From positions 6,262,001 through 6,326,000 of the forward strand of contig NZ_CP094526.1 of NCBI RefSeq assembly GCF_029910095.1: a stretch of DNA of 64,000 nucleotides, read 5' to 3'. Origin of the DNA: Bradyrhizobium sp. ISRA464. Its GTDB lineage: Bacteria > Pseudomonadota > Alphaproteobacteria > Rhizobiales > Xanthobacteraceae. Positions 27,168 to 37,477 of the stretch are shown here, one piece after another. The position numbers were made by a program, and so were the translations under genes. Every line of letters starts with the position of its first letter. The first letter of the stretch is position 1. The notes below the pieces were generated by a model. It was not told the origin of the DNA, did not search any database, and saw only the letters and a program-made list of their open reading frames with translations.

Positions 27168-28883
27168 TCATAGTTCGAGGCCACGGTCTGCGAGCACACG
27201 GTGCATGACCTCGCGTTTGATCTCGCCGGCGATTTCGTTTCGGACTTGGGCTCCGAGCACCCGCTCGGCATCCAGGTCGCCGAGCAGGTTATGCTCGGCC
27301 AGTCGCTGATCCAGGCGGTTTTGAAACTCCTCGCCCATGGCTTCGACGAGCCGGTCTGGCATCGCCGCATGTTCGTCCGGAGCGATACGCTCTAGCACCG
27401 TCTCCCACGGTTACCAGCGGGTTGCCATGTAGTCGGTGAATTGGTTCGCTTCCTGCTCTCGAATCAAGTCCAGCGCCCGCGCAGCATCATCCGGAGTTAC
27501 GTGAGAGACCCCCAGGAAGCGCATGTCAGGGGCGACGTGACTGAGCTCGAGCGGGGTGCGCAGCAGATGTTGATAGGCCAGGTAGACTTCGACGTCGTCT
27601 ATGCTCGGGTCGGAGTTGACCCTGTCGCGCGCGATCCGGTCCAGCGCCTCCAAGCGGAACGCAACACGGCCATGTTGGATCAGTTCGGCAAGCCGATCGT
27701 CATATACCCCGGCCTCGACGTCAGCGTTAAGGCGCGCGGTCCGCATACCGTTCCAGTGCAAAGTAACACGATCCTCGCAGCTCTCATTGGCCTCGGAAGC
27801 CTGTGCGAAAAACAGCTCGCGCAATCTCGGATTGGTCGTCGCCTGCCGCAGATCATCAGCCACTGCCTGCCGAAATGCGTCATTGCGGTAGTTCACGGTT
27901 CCTCGTAGCCTCTCTAGAAACCGTGCGTAGTCCTGGGCGCCTGGCTCATCCGCAAAGTGCTGCCATTCGGCCAGTGCCGCCGGGTCGTCCCCGAGCCAGT
28001 TCGCGGCCGCCTCGTCCAGAGACGGCTGCGCAAGCCGCGGTAACGCCTCAGCCGCCAGATGAGCGAGGACGGCGGCCGGCAGTGGGTTATCCCCGAACTC
28101 GAGGTTCGCCAAATGCGGGTAACTAAGTAGAAGGCCCTCAAGAAGCCCCTCAGGCAGGCTGGTCAGGCGGTTACCGCTGAGATTGAGCGATTGAAGCCAG
28201 CTCGGAAGGGGTTCGGGAAGGTCGGTCAATTGATTGCCGCTGACGTCGAGCTCGATGAGCCCCGATGGGAGGGACGGCAGGTCGGTCAGCTGATTGCCGC
28301 TAATCGCGAGCGAGGAGAGTGTGCTCGGAAGAGAGGCGGGCAGGCTACTTAGCTGGTTGTTATTTGCGCTCAGGATTTCGAGCTGAGCCGGCAGAGTGGC
28401 CGGCAGACTGCCCAACATGTTATCGCTCACGTCCAGCTCAACGAGGCTCGCCGGAAGGGTGTCCGGCAAACTGGTCAAACGGTTGTGGCTGATGAGAAGT
28501 TGTCGGAGACCGGGCGGGAATCCAGCGGGCAGGCTGCTCAGCTCGTTGTGGGTGGCGCGAAGTTGCAGCAACCTTCGCGGCAGGGCGGCGGGCAAAGCGG
28601 TCAGGGACAGGGATGACAAATCCACCGAACGCGAGCCGATGTTGTTTGAAGCCCTAATTCGTGAAACCCCCCGTTGCCGATCCTCGGCTTCGCCCAGCCC
28701 CTCCTCGCCAGCCCAGTCTCTCAGGATTCGCTCGCGCGAGGAGGCGGAGGTCTGATACCCCGTCAAGGCTTCGACCCAATCCGCCACGGCTCGGGTGGAG
28801 CCGCCGAGGTAACTTTCCTGCGGCCCCTCTTCAAACGTGTTCGGGGAAGAACCTGCACTCCGCTGTGCCTGTCCTGCGTCCAT
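27168..28883 (-). pseudogene. nopM: LRR-NEL E3 ubiquitin ligase effector (NopM/IpaH family) with an in-frame stop
   Basis: The start at 28883 (MDAGQAQRSAGSSPNT) is supported by GGAG 6 nt upstream. Residues about 90-265 hold eight 20-residue LRRs of the bacterial LPx type (e.g. LTSLPDTLPASLVELDVSDN). Residues about 290-490 hold the NEL catalytic domain with the CxD motif in NESCEDRVTLHWN (catalytic Cys at about 369). At 27413-27411 a TAA interrupts ...YMATRW / PWETVLERIAP.... The same frame then stays open to 27168 and encodes the normal last 81 residues of the family. One base change (for example CAA to TAA) would explain it. Such proteins ubiquitinate host targets. No tts box was found within 400 bp upstream. 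The truncated protein keeps its Cys but probably folds poorly. Confidence 0.8.
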
Positions 28884-29329
28884 CAATTTCTCCATCGTCA
28901 GAACTAAAGAATACGCTTGCCGCTTCTCAAGGGCCGCCAAGCAGGTGGTCCTGCAGCAACGATCAGTCGAGAGTCAGTGCACGTGCGGCCGCGCTCCCGC
29001 TCCCGATTAGAGCCGGCACAGGTTCACACGAAGCCCAACGCCGCAAATGGATCGATACTGCTGCGGCCGCTTGGCGCTCGACTTTCATCAGCGGATCAAA
29101 TAACGCGGGCCGGGCCATGGAGACCCTTCGGCCCGCTCAAGAGCGATGTGCAAGTGACGGCGTGGCAGAAATGGTGATCGATCGAACGGCACGCAGCGGG
29201 AGCGATAAACCCTGCCGAAGACACTCACAGCATAGTCTCGCAGGCTTGGGACGATCCAGTTGTGCATTGCCGGGCCTTGCTCACGACGCGATGTGGCCCG
29301 GCCTAAGCAAGGGAGTTGCTGGTCGACAT
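28884..29329. other. Upstream region of the LRR-NEL gene, no gene recognised
   Basis: I looked for a tts box on the minus strand and found only a very weak partial match near 28969-28985. No coding frame is recognised. Confidence 0.35.
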
Positions 29330-29450
29330 GGGGTCGGAAGCATACGTTCTTTCAGCACGGGTTCCCGCAGGTGCGCTCGGACCTGAGCCACTGGCGCCAA
29401 CGGCTCTGCGACGAGCTAGAGCCGTTGCCGTCTGAGAGCTTGCTGGATGC
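29330..29450 (+). mobile_element. IS5-type transposase scrap
   Basis: Reads FQHGFPQVRSDLSHWRQRL, then ELEPLPSESLL, the N-terminal segment of IS5-family transposases (RSDLSHWR.R..). Ends on both sides are lost. Confidence 0.45.
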
Positions 29451-29524
29451 TGCGTGGCGTCGTCACAGCAGAGCCAGCGTTGGTCAGTGTCTCTTGACCC
29501 GTTGAGCGGACGCGCAGCAAATTA

Positions 29525-29650
29525 TCAAAGACCTCGCATGGAAGGCACGCCAAGACAACTGCAGTTGCGGCGGTGGCAAGCGAGTTGCTCGGCTTCATTT
29601 TGGCGGTATGCCAAAACGTTAAGCCAGTTGAAGGTAACTCCGGCGATCCC
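29525..29650 (+). mobile_element. IS110-type transposase C-terminal scrap
   Basis: One + frame reads AKTTAVAAVASELLGFILAV, then CQNVKPVEG, which resembles the conserved C-terminal ARELLGFIWA segment of IS110/IS116 transposases. No complete element or ends can be drawn. Confidence 0.4.
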
Positions 29651-29828
29651 TCCAATCCGGCTTCGCGCCAAAGAACGGAAATCGCATTGCCCGAGGGCAT
29701 GGGGTGCGGTGTGGAGACCCCTCCGGCAAGTCAAAGGGCGAGCATCGATCCCCGCAGCCAGAACGAGGCAGGCCACGGCGCATGGTCACGACTGGATAAG
29801 CGCAGGTCACCTCACGGCCCGTGGATCC

Positions 29829-30623
29829 TCATTTTGAGGTCACGGTCCAGTCGTTGAAATTGAAGTTCATTCCGCCTGGGGACGAGGTGATCTCGACGCC
29901 GTATTGGACGCTACCGACGTTTATGTCGCCAAAGTAGCCCTTCGACTTGATCCACTCCAGGATACTCTTGATGTCCACTGTCCCACTGTTGGTCTTCGAA
30001 GTGCGAAGGAGTGAGATGACCTTGTGACCATTGAAGCCTTCAAACACGTTCCAAGTCGCCCCGCCTGCATCGATATTTCGATAGACCGGGATCGCCGCCC
30101 GCGAAGGAGAGTAATGATATGAAATGGGCTTTACGTTGCCGCCGCCGTCCGAGTTTCCGGTGTAGTTTGTCCATAGCATTATCTCATACTGGTTTGAGCT
30201 GTCCCAGATATCGTAGGCAACGTCCCAGGCGCCGCCGGCAGGAACACCCTGATTGAAGCTCGAGCGTAGCGTGTTGATTGAACTCAGCGGCTTCCCGACA
30301 TTGAAAGCCTGGTGCGGATAGCTCTTGATTCCCCCGGTATTAGGCTGGTTCGACCACACGCCCCACTGGTTGACCGCACGCACAGAAATCGTCTGAGGTC
30401 CGGCGCCCGCGCCCCATACGTCGTTGTTCCAAGCGTAGCCATCGCGTGAGAAGTTCCCGTATGGAGCGCTCGAACTCCAGATCGGAGCCTTTCCAGGCGT
30501 GGCAGACGATGACCTGGCTTCATTCAGAGCCTGCCCAAATAGAAGACTATGATCCTCCTGTGCGCCAATATACCGCGTTGGCGCCGCTGGCGAGCCGGTA
30601 CCGCTTATCCGATTGGAATCCAT
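29829..30623 (-). CDS. gunA: GH12 xyloglucanase/endoglucanase, type III effector (GunA/NopAA)
   Basis: GAGGAGGGCAAT before the ATG at 30623 selects MDSNRISGTGSPAAP as the start (264 residues). An upstream in-frame start at 30722 lacks such a site. The N-terminal 45 residues are disordered and Ser/Ala-rich, as in type III signals, with no Sec signal peptide. The rest is a GH12 jelly-roll: WNNDVWG, SVRAVNQWGVW, AYDIWDSSNQYEIMLW with the nucleophile Glu (E147) and YGVEITSSPGG with the acid/base Glu (E244). The homologue in Sinorhizobium fredii is a type-III-secreted xyloglucanase (NopAA), which supports cleavage of plant cell-wall xyloglucan. A tts box lies about 120 bp upstream. Confidence 0.85.
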   Translation of the reverse strand: MDSNRISGTGSPAAPTRYIGAQEDHSLLFGQALNEARSSSATPGKAPIWSSSAPYGNFSRDGYAWNNDVWGAGAGPQTISVRAVNQWGVWSNQPNTGGIKSYPHQAFNVGKPLSSINTLRSSFNQGVPAGGAWDVAYDIWDSSNQYEIMLWTNYTGNSDGGGNVKPISYHYSPSRAAIPVYRNIDAGGATWNVFEGFNGHKVISLLRTSKTNSGTVDIKSILEWIKSKGYFGDINVGSVQYGVEITSSPGGMNFNFNDWTVTSK

Positions 30624-30740
30624 ATTGCCCTCCTCGCTGTTATGAGAACTAAGCTTCTCGCCGATCCGCCCAGCGGGTACCCCAAGGTTTGTGACCAGTT
30701 CAGTCATGGACGGCATCGACACCTAGAGACCAGGTTCGAA

Positions 30741-30775
30741 TGCTAGGAAGGTTGGCTTTCGAGAAGCTGACTAAC
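30741..30775 (-). promoter_or_regulatory. tts box (minus strand) upstream of gunA
   Basis: On the minus strand: GTCAGCTTCTCGAAAGCC, a 5-nt step, then TTCCTA, matching the TtsI consensus at both the dyad and the distal CCTA. It ends about 118 bp before the gunA start codon. Confidence 0.9.
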
Positions 30776-31346
30776 GCGAGGAGAAGGGTGAGCCCCCGCT
30801 GCTGGGTCTGCCGTCTCGGATGACGGCAGGCTGGCTGAGAGGCGTTCTGGACTCTGTTGGTGCGACGAGCGCGCTCCTCGACTCCGACAAGCACCGGCAC
30901 CTCAACCCTCGGTTGCGCCTGGGCAATCGTCGGCGAAAGCCCCTGATTTCAGGCCGGAGCAACGACTAAGGACGCGGCGGCGGGACGAGACAGGATTTGC
31001 CGCAACAGAAGCCTGAGCCAGCGCGTGCGGCGGCGGAAGCGTCGCCGACGGCAACTCGGGTTGAGCCGTGCCGCATCTGGACCCATTCATCATGCGTATC
31101 GTACGGATGCGCCAGACATTGCATCAGCATAATATGGCTCTGACTGTGTCCCGACGCACCGCCAAATGGACTGAAGGAGCAGAGCGCCGGGGCGACCGTG
31201 CTCCGCCCTGGTGCGGTCGTAACCGCTCGACACATGCCTGCCGTCATCGCGGTCGCCAAACGACACGCGAGCACGGTCGCTGGCCGTTCCACTTGAGAGT
31301 CTCTCGCGGCTGCGTCGCGCTCAGTCAATTCGGTGCTCGGATATCG
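30776..31346. other. Stretch without a supported gene
   Basis: The 120-codon minus-strand frame 30966-31328 has scattered Cys but no recognised family. Nothing else is supported. Confidence 0.35.
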
Positions 31347-32606
31347 CTACGGAAACAGTCCACGCGTGTCCTTTGCACCACGGACCCGCTCCACACCAAT
31401 TGCCATAGCGGCGCTCCGGTTGAAAATCTTGTCTCGCCTGCTTCGCGACAATACGCGCTCAAACGCGCGATCGAGCACTTGGTACTCTCGCCGCATCACC
31501 TCTTCCTCCTCCCAGAACAATCGCTGAAGGTCCTGCACCCATTCGAAGTAGCTGACCACCACACCTCCTGAGTTGCACAAAATATCCGGGATCACAAAGA
31601 TCTCCTTCTGACGCTTCTCGAGAACTCGATCGGCCTCTGGCGTGGTCGGACCATTCGCTCCTTCAGCAAGTATCCGGCAACGCAGGTTACCGGCAATTTT
31701 GCCGTTGATGACCCGTTCCACGGCGGCTGGAACAAGCACATCGCACTGCAACGTCAGCATCTCCATTGAGTCCAAAGCAAGTTCGCTGGAGTAGCCGTTC
31801 AGGCTCCCTCGCGAGGCTGCATGCCTGACCAACTGGGGAATGTCGAGGCCCGCGGGCCGATATAGCGCGCCGGTGTGATCGCTTACCGCAATCACTTTCA
31901 CACCCATATTGTGCAGTTCGAGCGCGGCGATCGAACCGACATTTCCGAACCCCTGTACGACCGCGGTTGCACCACTGAGACGGATCTTAAGCTCATCTGC
32001 GGCACGATGAACCAAATGAGCGACGCCTCTGCCTGTGGCTTCACGACGTCCCAATGTTCCGCCGGCGCTGACGGGCTTTCCCGTCACGATTTCCGTGACT
32101 GTTTGCCCTTGATACATAGAGTAGGTGTCCATGAACCAGGCCATGATCTGCTCGTTGGTTCCCATGTCGGGCGCCATCACATCTGTATGCGGTCCAACGA
32201 ACGGAATCATCTCCTGCATATAGCGACGCGAAAGCACCTCAAGTTCGCGCTTGGACAAGCTTGAGGGATCGACGTTGATTCCTCCCTTCGCGCCACCATA
32301 GGGCAATCCGACCAGTGCGCACTTCCAGCTCATCCAGATGGCGAGTGCCGCAACTTCGCCGAGATCAACGCTTGCAGCGAAGCGCGTACCACCTTTCGTT
32401 GGGCCAAGCGTTAGGTGATGCTGCACGCGATAGCCCTCGAAGACCGCCATCGTGCCGTCATCACGATGAATCGGACAAGAGACCGTGACCGCGCGCTTTG
32501 GCATCAGTAGCCGAGCTCTCGCGTCCTGCGGTATGCATAGATAATCTGCGATGACCTCGAATTGCTTCACGGCCATGTCAAAGACAGGTCCACGGTATGC
32601 CGTCAC
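31347..32606 (-). CDS. Glu/Leu/Phe/Val-type dehydrogenase
   Basis: A 419-residue protein from the GTG at 32606 (GGGAAG 6 nt upstream; a TTG at 32648 has no such site). It has the substrate domain with the catalytic-lysine motif PYGGAKGGINVDP, the strand TKGGTRF, and a C-terminal Rossmann domain with VVQGFGNVGS for NAD(P). The length and motifs match hexameric glutamate dehydrogenase-type enzymes of about 420 residues, which interconvert glutamate and 2-oxoglutarate plus ammonia. Leucine/valine specificity cannot be excluded. It has no operon partner. Its place inside an effector-rich region suggests an accessory copy. Confidence 0.88.
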   Translation of the reverse strand: MTAYRGPVFDMAVKQFEVIADYLCIPQDARARLLMPKRAVTVSCPIHRDDGTMAVFEGYRVQHHLTLGPTKGGTRFAASVDLGEVAALAIWMSWKCALVGLPYGGAKGGINVDPSSLSKRELEVLSRRYMQEMIPFVGPHTDVMAPDMGTNEQIMAWFMDTYSMYQGQTVTEIVTGKPVSAGGTLGRREATGRGVAHLVHRAADELKIRLSGATAVVQGFGNVGSIAALELHNMGVKVIAVSDHTGALYRPAGLDIPQLVRHAASRGSLNGYSSELALDSMEMLTLQCDVLVPAAVERVINGKIAGNLRCRILAEGANGPTTPEADRVLEKRQKEIFVIPDILCNSGGVVVSYFEWVQDLQRLFWEEEEVMRREYQVLDRAFERVLSRSRRDKIFNRSAAMAIGVERVRGAKDTRGLFP

Positions 32607-33412
32607 GTTCGCTTCCCTAGGATGAAGATTGCATGGTGGATCAAGCAACGGTGTCAGTATTTCGATTCTCGAATACTTTCATTCCACCTGCGATAGACCC
32701 GCTCTCCGCGGCCTCAACAATCGTTGGTCCCGCAGCTCCAATCGAGATCGATCTCTTGCGCCATCTTGCGTTCGGCGGAGCTCGTTCGCTAGCATCGCCG
32801 CCTGAGACGGGTTAGAACCCGCGCCAGACACACTGGCACGAAGCCATTCGGTAGGCGACAGCAAACTCCACCAATCACCGCACACCTGTGTGAGTTTGAT
32901 ATTGGACAAGTCCCGCGACATGGAATGTGTCGGCTCCGTCTGATCGAGAGCGCAGTTCACCACGCATCTCGCGGCGCAGAACATTTCGTACACCGCTGGC
33001 AGGGTTATATTGACAGATTGTGCTCGCAGTTGGATGCGCACTTTGTACGAAACGGACCAATGCGATCGTTCTACGCCCGCCTTCTTCTCGTGGCATAGCG
33101 CGCCTTCATCGTCTTCAGCGATCGCCGGACGTTGTGGGACAAGTTGCGACAGGTGGCTCGAGGAGCAAAAGCGTACGCGAGAGCGCGATCGGCGCTTCCC
33201 TGTTGCATCTTCGTTGCATCATGTCGTGATAGGAGATTGCAGATATCACGCCGGTAAGGGTGCCGCTTCGCACGCCGCCATTATCATCGTCTGCGTCACA
33301 GGCGATCGACGCAGCGCTTCACGCATGCCAGACTTTTGAGCGCGGCATCGCGCCGGGAACATCCTTGTGATCCGCACCCGACTCGAATCATGGTAGATCA
33401 TCACGAACCGAT
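32607..33412. other. Stretch without a supported gene
   Basis: About 800 bp between divergent genes. No recognisable frame; promoters of the dehydrogenase and the MFS gene should lie here, but I cannot place them. Confidence 0.4.
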
Positions 33413-35098
33413 ATGATCGATCGAGCCAAAGTCCAGATGCGTAGCGCTGCCGACGGCATCACGGCGCCGCTTCGGCACGCGACCTTCCGGCGCATCTGGC
33501 TTGCGAGCCTCCTCTCGAATCTCGGCATCCTGATTCAAGGTGTTGGTGCGGCTTGGGCAATGACGCAGATGACGTCCTCGGCCGACAAGGTCGCATTGGT
33601 GCAGACCGCACTGTTGCTGCCGGTGATGCTGATTTCGTTACCAGCCGGCGCGATCGCCGATATGTATGACCGTCGCATCGTCGCACTGATCTCGCTTGGC
33701 ATCGCGTGCGCCGGCGCAACCGCCCTCACCGTGGTCGCCTGGCTTAGTCTAGCCACACCGAACCTCTTGCTCATGCTTTGCTTCATCGTCGGCAGCGGCA
33801 TGGCGCTGATGGGACCGGCTTGGCAATCGTCGGTTGGCGAACAAGTGCCGTTGGAAGCGCAGCTGCCTGCGGCAGTCGCGCTGAACGGCATCAGCTACAA
33901 TATCGCGCGCAGCGTAGGTCCGGCGATCGGCGGCGTCGTGGTGGCGACTGCGGGCGCAGTGGCCGCATTCGCGCTTAACACGTTGCTCTATCTGCCGCTG
34001 GTAATCGCCTTGTTCCTTTGGAAACGCAGCAGCGCGCCCTCACGCCTGCCGCCTGAAGGGTTCAGCCGCGCGATAGTGTCCGGTGTGCGCTACATCAGCA
34101 ATTCGCCATCGATCAAGATTGTGCTCGTCCGCACTTTGGTGACCGGCGTCGTCGGCGGCGCAGTCACCGCGCTGATGCCGCTGGTGGCGCGCGACCTCTT
34201 GCATGGTGACGCTCAGACCTACGGCATCATGCTCGGCGCCTTTGGCCTGGGCGCGGTGGTCGGCGCACTGAACATCACCGAGATCCGCAAGCGGATGAGC
34301 GGCGAGGCCGCAATCCGCGCCTGCGCGCTGACGATGGGCGCGGCGATCGCCGCGGTCGCGCTCAGCCGCGAAGCTGTGTTGACCGCGGCGGCACTGGTCC
34401 TGGCCGGGGCCGTCTGGATGATGGCGTGGACCGTGTTCAACATTGGGGTGCAGTTGTCGGCACCGCGCTGGGTGGCCGGACGCTCGCTCGCAGCCTATCA
34501 GGCGGCGAGCTCAGGCGGAATTGCCGTCGGCAGCTGGGGTTGGGGTCATCTAACCGACGCGGCAGGGGTCGAAACTGCGCTCATGGTGTCGGCCGCCTTG
34601 ATGCTGGCCTCTCCACTGATCGGCCGTTGGCTGCCCATGCCCCGCGTCGGCGCGAGAGGAGAAGAAGCCGCGCTTGTCGGCGATCCCGAGGTACGTCTCG
34701 CCTTGACCGGGCGTAGCGGACCGCTCGTCGTCGAGATCGAGTATCGGGTTGCACAGGAGAATGCGCGAGCGTTTCATAATGTGATGCAGGACGTGCAACT
34801 GTCACGCCAGCGCAACGGGGCCTATGGCTGGTCGATCGCGCGCGACATTGCCGATCCCGAATTGTGGACCGAGCGCTATCACTGCCCGACCTGGTTCGAC
34901 TACTTGCGCTGGCGCAACCGCTCGACCCAGTGGGAACGTGAATTAGAGCAGCGGGCCATTCGTTTCCATATCGGCCCTGCGCCGGTACGCGTCCGCCGCA
35001 TGTTGGAGAGGCCGTTCGGCTCAGTCCGTTGGAAGGACGACACGCCCGAACTGGGACCCGCGATAATACGGCCGCAAGCTCGGCAAAGGCACCAATAG
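33413..35098 (+). CDS. MFS exporter, EntS-like, with C-terminal soluble domain
   Basis: The 561-residue protein has twelve hydrophobic helices in residues 25-410 (e.g. GAAWAMTQMTSSADKVAL, AGAIADMYDRRIVAL with the MFS loop motif). A cytoplasmic domain of about 130 residues follows (about 430-540, with VVEIEYRVAQENARAF and WTERYHCPTWFDYLRWR). This fusion is typical of the large MFS/DUF894 proteins related to the enterobactin exporter EntS. The extra domain looks like a ferredoxin-like or ABM fold. The substrate is unknown. No siderophore genes are nearby. Confidence 0.85.
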   Translation: MIDRAKVQMRSAADGITAPLRHATFRRIWLASLLSNLGILIQGVGAAWAMTQMTSSADKVALVQTALLLPVMLISLPAGAIADMYDRRIVALISLGIACAGATALTVVAWLSLATPNLLLMLCFIVGSGMALMGPAWQSSVGEQVPLEAQLPAAVALNGISYNIARSVGPAIGGVVVATAGAVAAFALNTLLYLPLVIALFLWKRSSAPSRLPPEGFSRAIVSGVRYISNSPSIKIVLVRTLVTGVVGGAVTALMPLVARDLLHGDAQTYGIMLGAFGLGAVVGALNITEIRKRMSGEAAIRACALTMGAAIAAVALSREAVLTAAALVLAGAVWMMAWTVFNIGVQLSAPRWVAGRSLAAYQAASSGGIAVGSWGWGHLTDAAGVETALMVSAALMLASPLIGRWLPMPRVGARGEEAALVGDPEVRLALTGRSGPLVVEIEYRVAQENARAFHNVMQDVQLSRQRNGAYGWSIARDIADPELWTERYHCPTWFDYLRWRNRSTQWERELEQRAIRFHIGPAPVRVRRMLERPFGSVRWKDDTPELGPAIIRPQARQRHQ

Positions 35099-35488
35099 CC
35101 GGCCGCCCCGGCCGATCGGGTGGACCAGCTTGCTGAGAGTTGAACCGTCTGGGACACTAAACAGCCGAACACCGATTTTCCCGCAGGTTCCACAGCGAGT
35201 TCAAAGGCTGGCCATCGGCCCGCGATCGGGTCATTGGTCTCAGCTTCGCCTGGCGTGCCGATCAACATTCGACAATCGCCGCATCAGATCCTGCCTTTTT
35301 CGGAAGGCTCTCAAAGAGCCTGCCTGCGCCAAAGTTCAACGAACTTCAGTCCAATGGCGCAGCGAAGATGCATGATGTCCTCGAAGAAGCAGGAATAGTG
35401 CATCCGGAATCAGTTATCGGTTTTATATCAAAGTGGGCATTGGAACTACCGCTCCTGGCTTGTCTAATTGTGCAATCGAGGGTGATTG
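35099..35488. other. Intergenic, no gene recognised
   Basis: GC-rich inverted sequence right after the MFS stop (GGCCGCCCCGGCC) could form a hairpin but has no T run. Nothing else is seen. Confidence 0.35.
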
Positions 35489-35587
35489 ATGCGCAATCAT
35501 GACCTTGTCTCCGGCAGCCTTCTCGCACTGACTGCGACCAGCTTCGCGCTGCTCTGTTCGAGCCTGCTCGTCCTTGCCTTCATTTAG
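35489..35587 (+). CDS. Very small hydrophobic protein
   Basis: A 32-residue frame: MRNHDLVSGSLLALTATSFA followed by a hydrophobic stretch ending LVLAFI. It has one membrane segment and a GAGGGTG-like ribosome binding site about 7 nt upstream. It could be a real small membrane protein. There is no homology evidence available. Confidence 0.4.
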   Translation: MRNHDLVSGSLLALTATSFALLCSSLLVLAFI

Positions 35588-36131
35588 CCGGACGTCCTGA
35601 TTGTTTTACACGCGCCGTGAAGGCGAACCACCGCGCTCCACGGGGCCCAAAGCCGGCAAGGACTTTGATGCCGTCGTTGTCCGAGGGAAGCTGAGAACGT
35701 CGCGTTGCACGTGCAGCCTACAGCCAGGACAGCGGACACAACTGCGTGCATATGCATGTCTGGGTTCGTCGAGGCGCATGAGGCACGTAGACTGTCCTGG
35801 ACGACGTCGCATAAGCGCCCTTCTTTCTGCGCGATCGTCACGAGCTTCGAATGGCTCACCCCTCGGTGGAAATGGATCATTGCCGCGCTGATCGGCGCAG
35901 CCGGCCTCATATCAAGGGCCGCAGAGAATGTCCGCTGTCGACGGTCGTGGTTTGACCGCTCACCGTCGTCAACCTAACCATCCGATTTCAGCGGTGACGG
36001 TCATGGGTCAGGTAGAAAAACGCTTCAATTTGAGTCCGCGCCGGCCGCATGGCGAGTACGGCCGCATTGCGCATAGACGAAACAAAAGACAGCCTTGTGG
36101 TGATTGCGGGCGAAGATCAGTTGCCCTGTGG
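35588..36131. other. Stretch without a supported gene
   Basis: No recognisable frame on either strand. Confidence 0.4.
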
Positions 36132-36485
36132 TCACGCGGTTTCTTTTGGCCAAATACATCTGTCGAGCTGCTTGTCGGATGGTGAGGATACCGTCTCGCA
36201 TTGCATCTCGCGCTTCAGGCGCTCGCGCATTTCCTTGCCGGCCTTGAAGGACGGAAGGCGCTTCTGGTCAATGTGAACGTTCCGCCCTGTTCGTGGGTCG
36301 CGGCCCGTGCGAGCCCGGCGTTGCTTGACCGAAAATACTCCGAAGCCACGCAACTCGACCCGGTCGCCGCGCACGAGTGCGTCGACGATCTCGTCCAGGA
36401 TTGCGCTTACGATTTTCTCGACGTCACGCTGATAAAGATGCGGGCTGCGGTCGCTGATGCGCTGAACGAGCTCGGACTTGATCAT
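36132..36485 (-). CDS. ihfB: Integration host factor beta-type DNA-binding protein
   Basis: From the Met at 36485 ([20 protein letters not shown]) the protein has 117 residues. The first 92 are a complete HU/IHF fold: an N-terminal helical dimerisation part, [17 protein letters not shown], and the DNA-binding arm with [14 protein letters not shown]. The normal IHF-beta ends near [11 protein letters not shown]; here a 25-residue tail ([20 protein letters not shown]) follows, which may come from loss of the original stop. IHF bends DNA at sigma-54 promoters and recombination sites. The housekeeping copy should be elsewhere, so this is probably an island-borne paralogue. Confidence 0.85.
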   Translation of the reverse strand: MIKSELVQRISDRSPHLYQRDVEKIVSAILDEIVDALVRGDRVELRGFGVFSVKQRRARTGRDPRTGRNVHIDQKRLPSFKAGKEMRERLKREMQCETVSSPSDKQLDRCIWPKETA

Positions 36486-37477
36486 CGACGCGGGTATCCA
36501 CTCTATTTTGCGAGAGGCCGCCATATCTGCGAAAGCGTCGGCAACTGTCAAGCATGCCAGGCAGATCGGGCGACGCTTGAGACACCCGCCATTGTCACTG
36601 TCAAATTTGGCAGACTACGGGAATTTGTCCTCGTCCTAGACGAAACCAGCGCCTGCCATACCTCGCTGCTCGGCGCTGGGCGGCCGACGAGTTTCGGCGC
36701 CGTCCGGATCGTACCAGCGTTGGTGCCCTTGCAGGCCAGCGCGAGATCAGTGCGGACCTCGAGGCAAGACTGTCCATGGCCGAATAAAAGCACCTCAGAT
36801 CAAAATGAGGATTATTGACGAAAACACGCCGTCACCAACGAAGGACGACCCAGGACTTTCACGATCGGCTTATAGAAAACGGTCGCGCAGATGTAGGCAA
36901 TAAGACGCAAAGGCAGCGATTGGCAAGATCGCGACATGTCAGCATTCGCTCAGTGGTCGGATGGCGTCTCCTCTGGAACAGCAAAGCCGGCCTTTACGCG
37001 ATCCAACACGACCATCATTTTGACCCTCGATGTCCTGGTTCCAGAGAGAGTGCTGGTGAACTGCTCGAATTCTCCCATGATGCGGGCCGTATTATATAGG
37101 ACGAAATCCGCCTCGCCGGATTATCGAGGTACATCGGCTCCTGCTGAGGCCGTTCGCTCTGCGCCAATCGTCCAACCAGCGCCCGCGTTGCGTCCACGAC
37201 ATGGACGCCGCAATCATCTGGTCATTGACGATTCCGAGGACGGTTTCTCGCCGATCGTGCTCGGCCCGGGCCGCAACGTCAGTCGATACCGACGGCTTTT
37301 GCCGAACCTCGGGCAAACACGGAACCTTCTTGAGCCAGGCAGGACAAATTGAGCTCCTGAACGCGCTCTTTCGGCGGAACCCATCGGCTCGCTCCATAGG
37401 CTTGATCACCACCAGGAAACCATGACGTTCTGACGCACGGCCGCGGAGATAGAATTGATCGACCGCGTATCGAATAT
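36486..37477. other. Stretch without a supported gene
   Basis: About 1 kb upstream of the IHF gene. Frames such as 36548-36793 and 37092-37412 are unrecognised. Confidence 0.4.

Noticed and set aside
28960..29000. Possible degenerate tts box upstream of the LRR-NEL gene
   Set aside because: Only scattered matches to the TtsI consensus; too weak next to the three clear boxes in this window.
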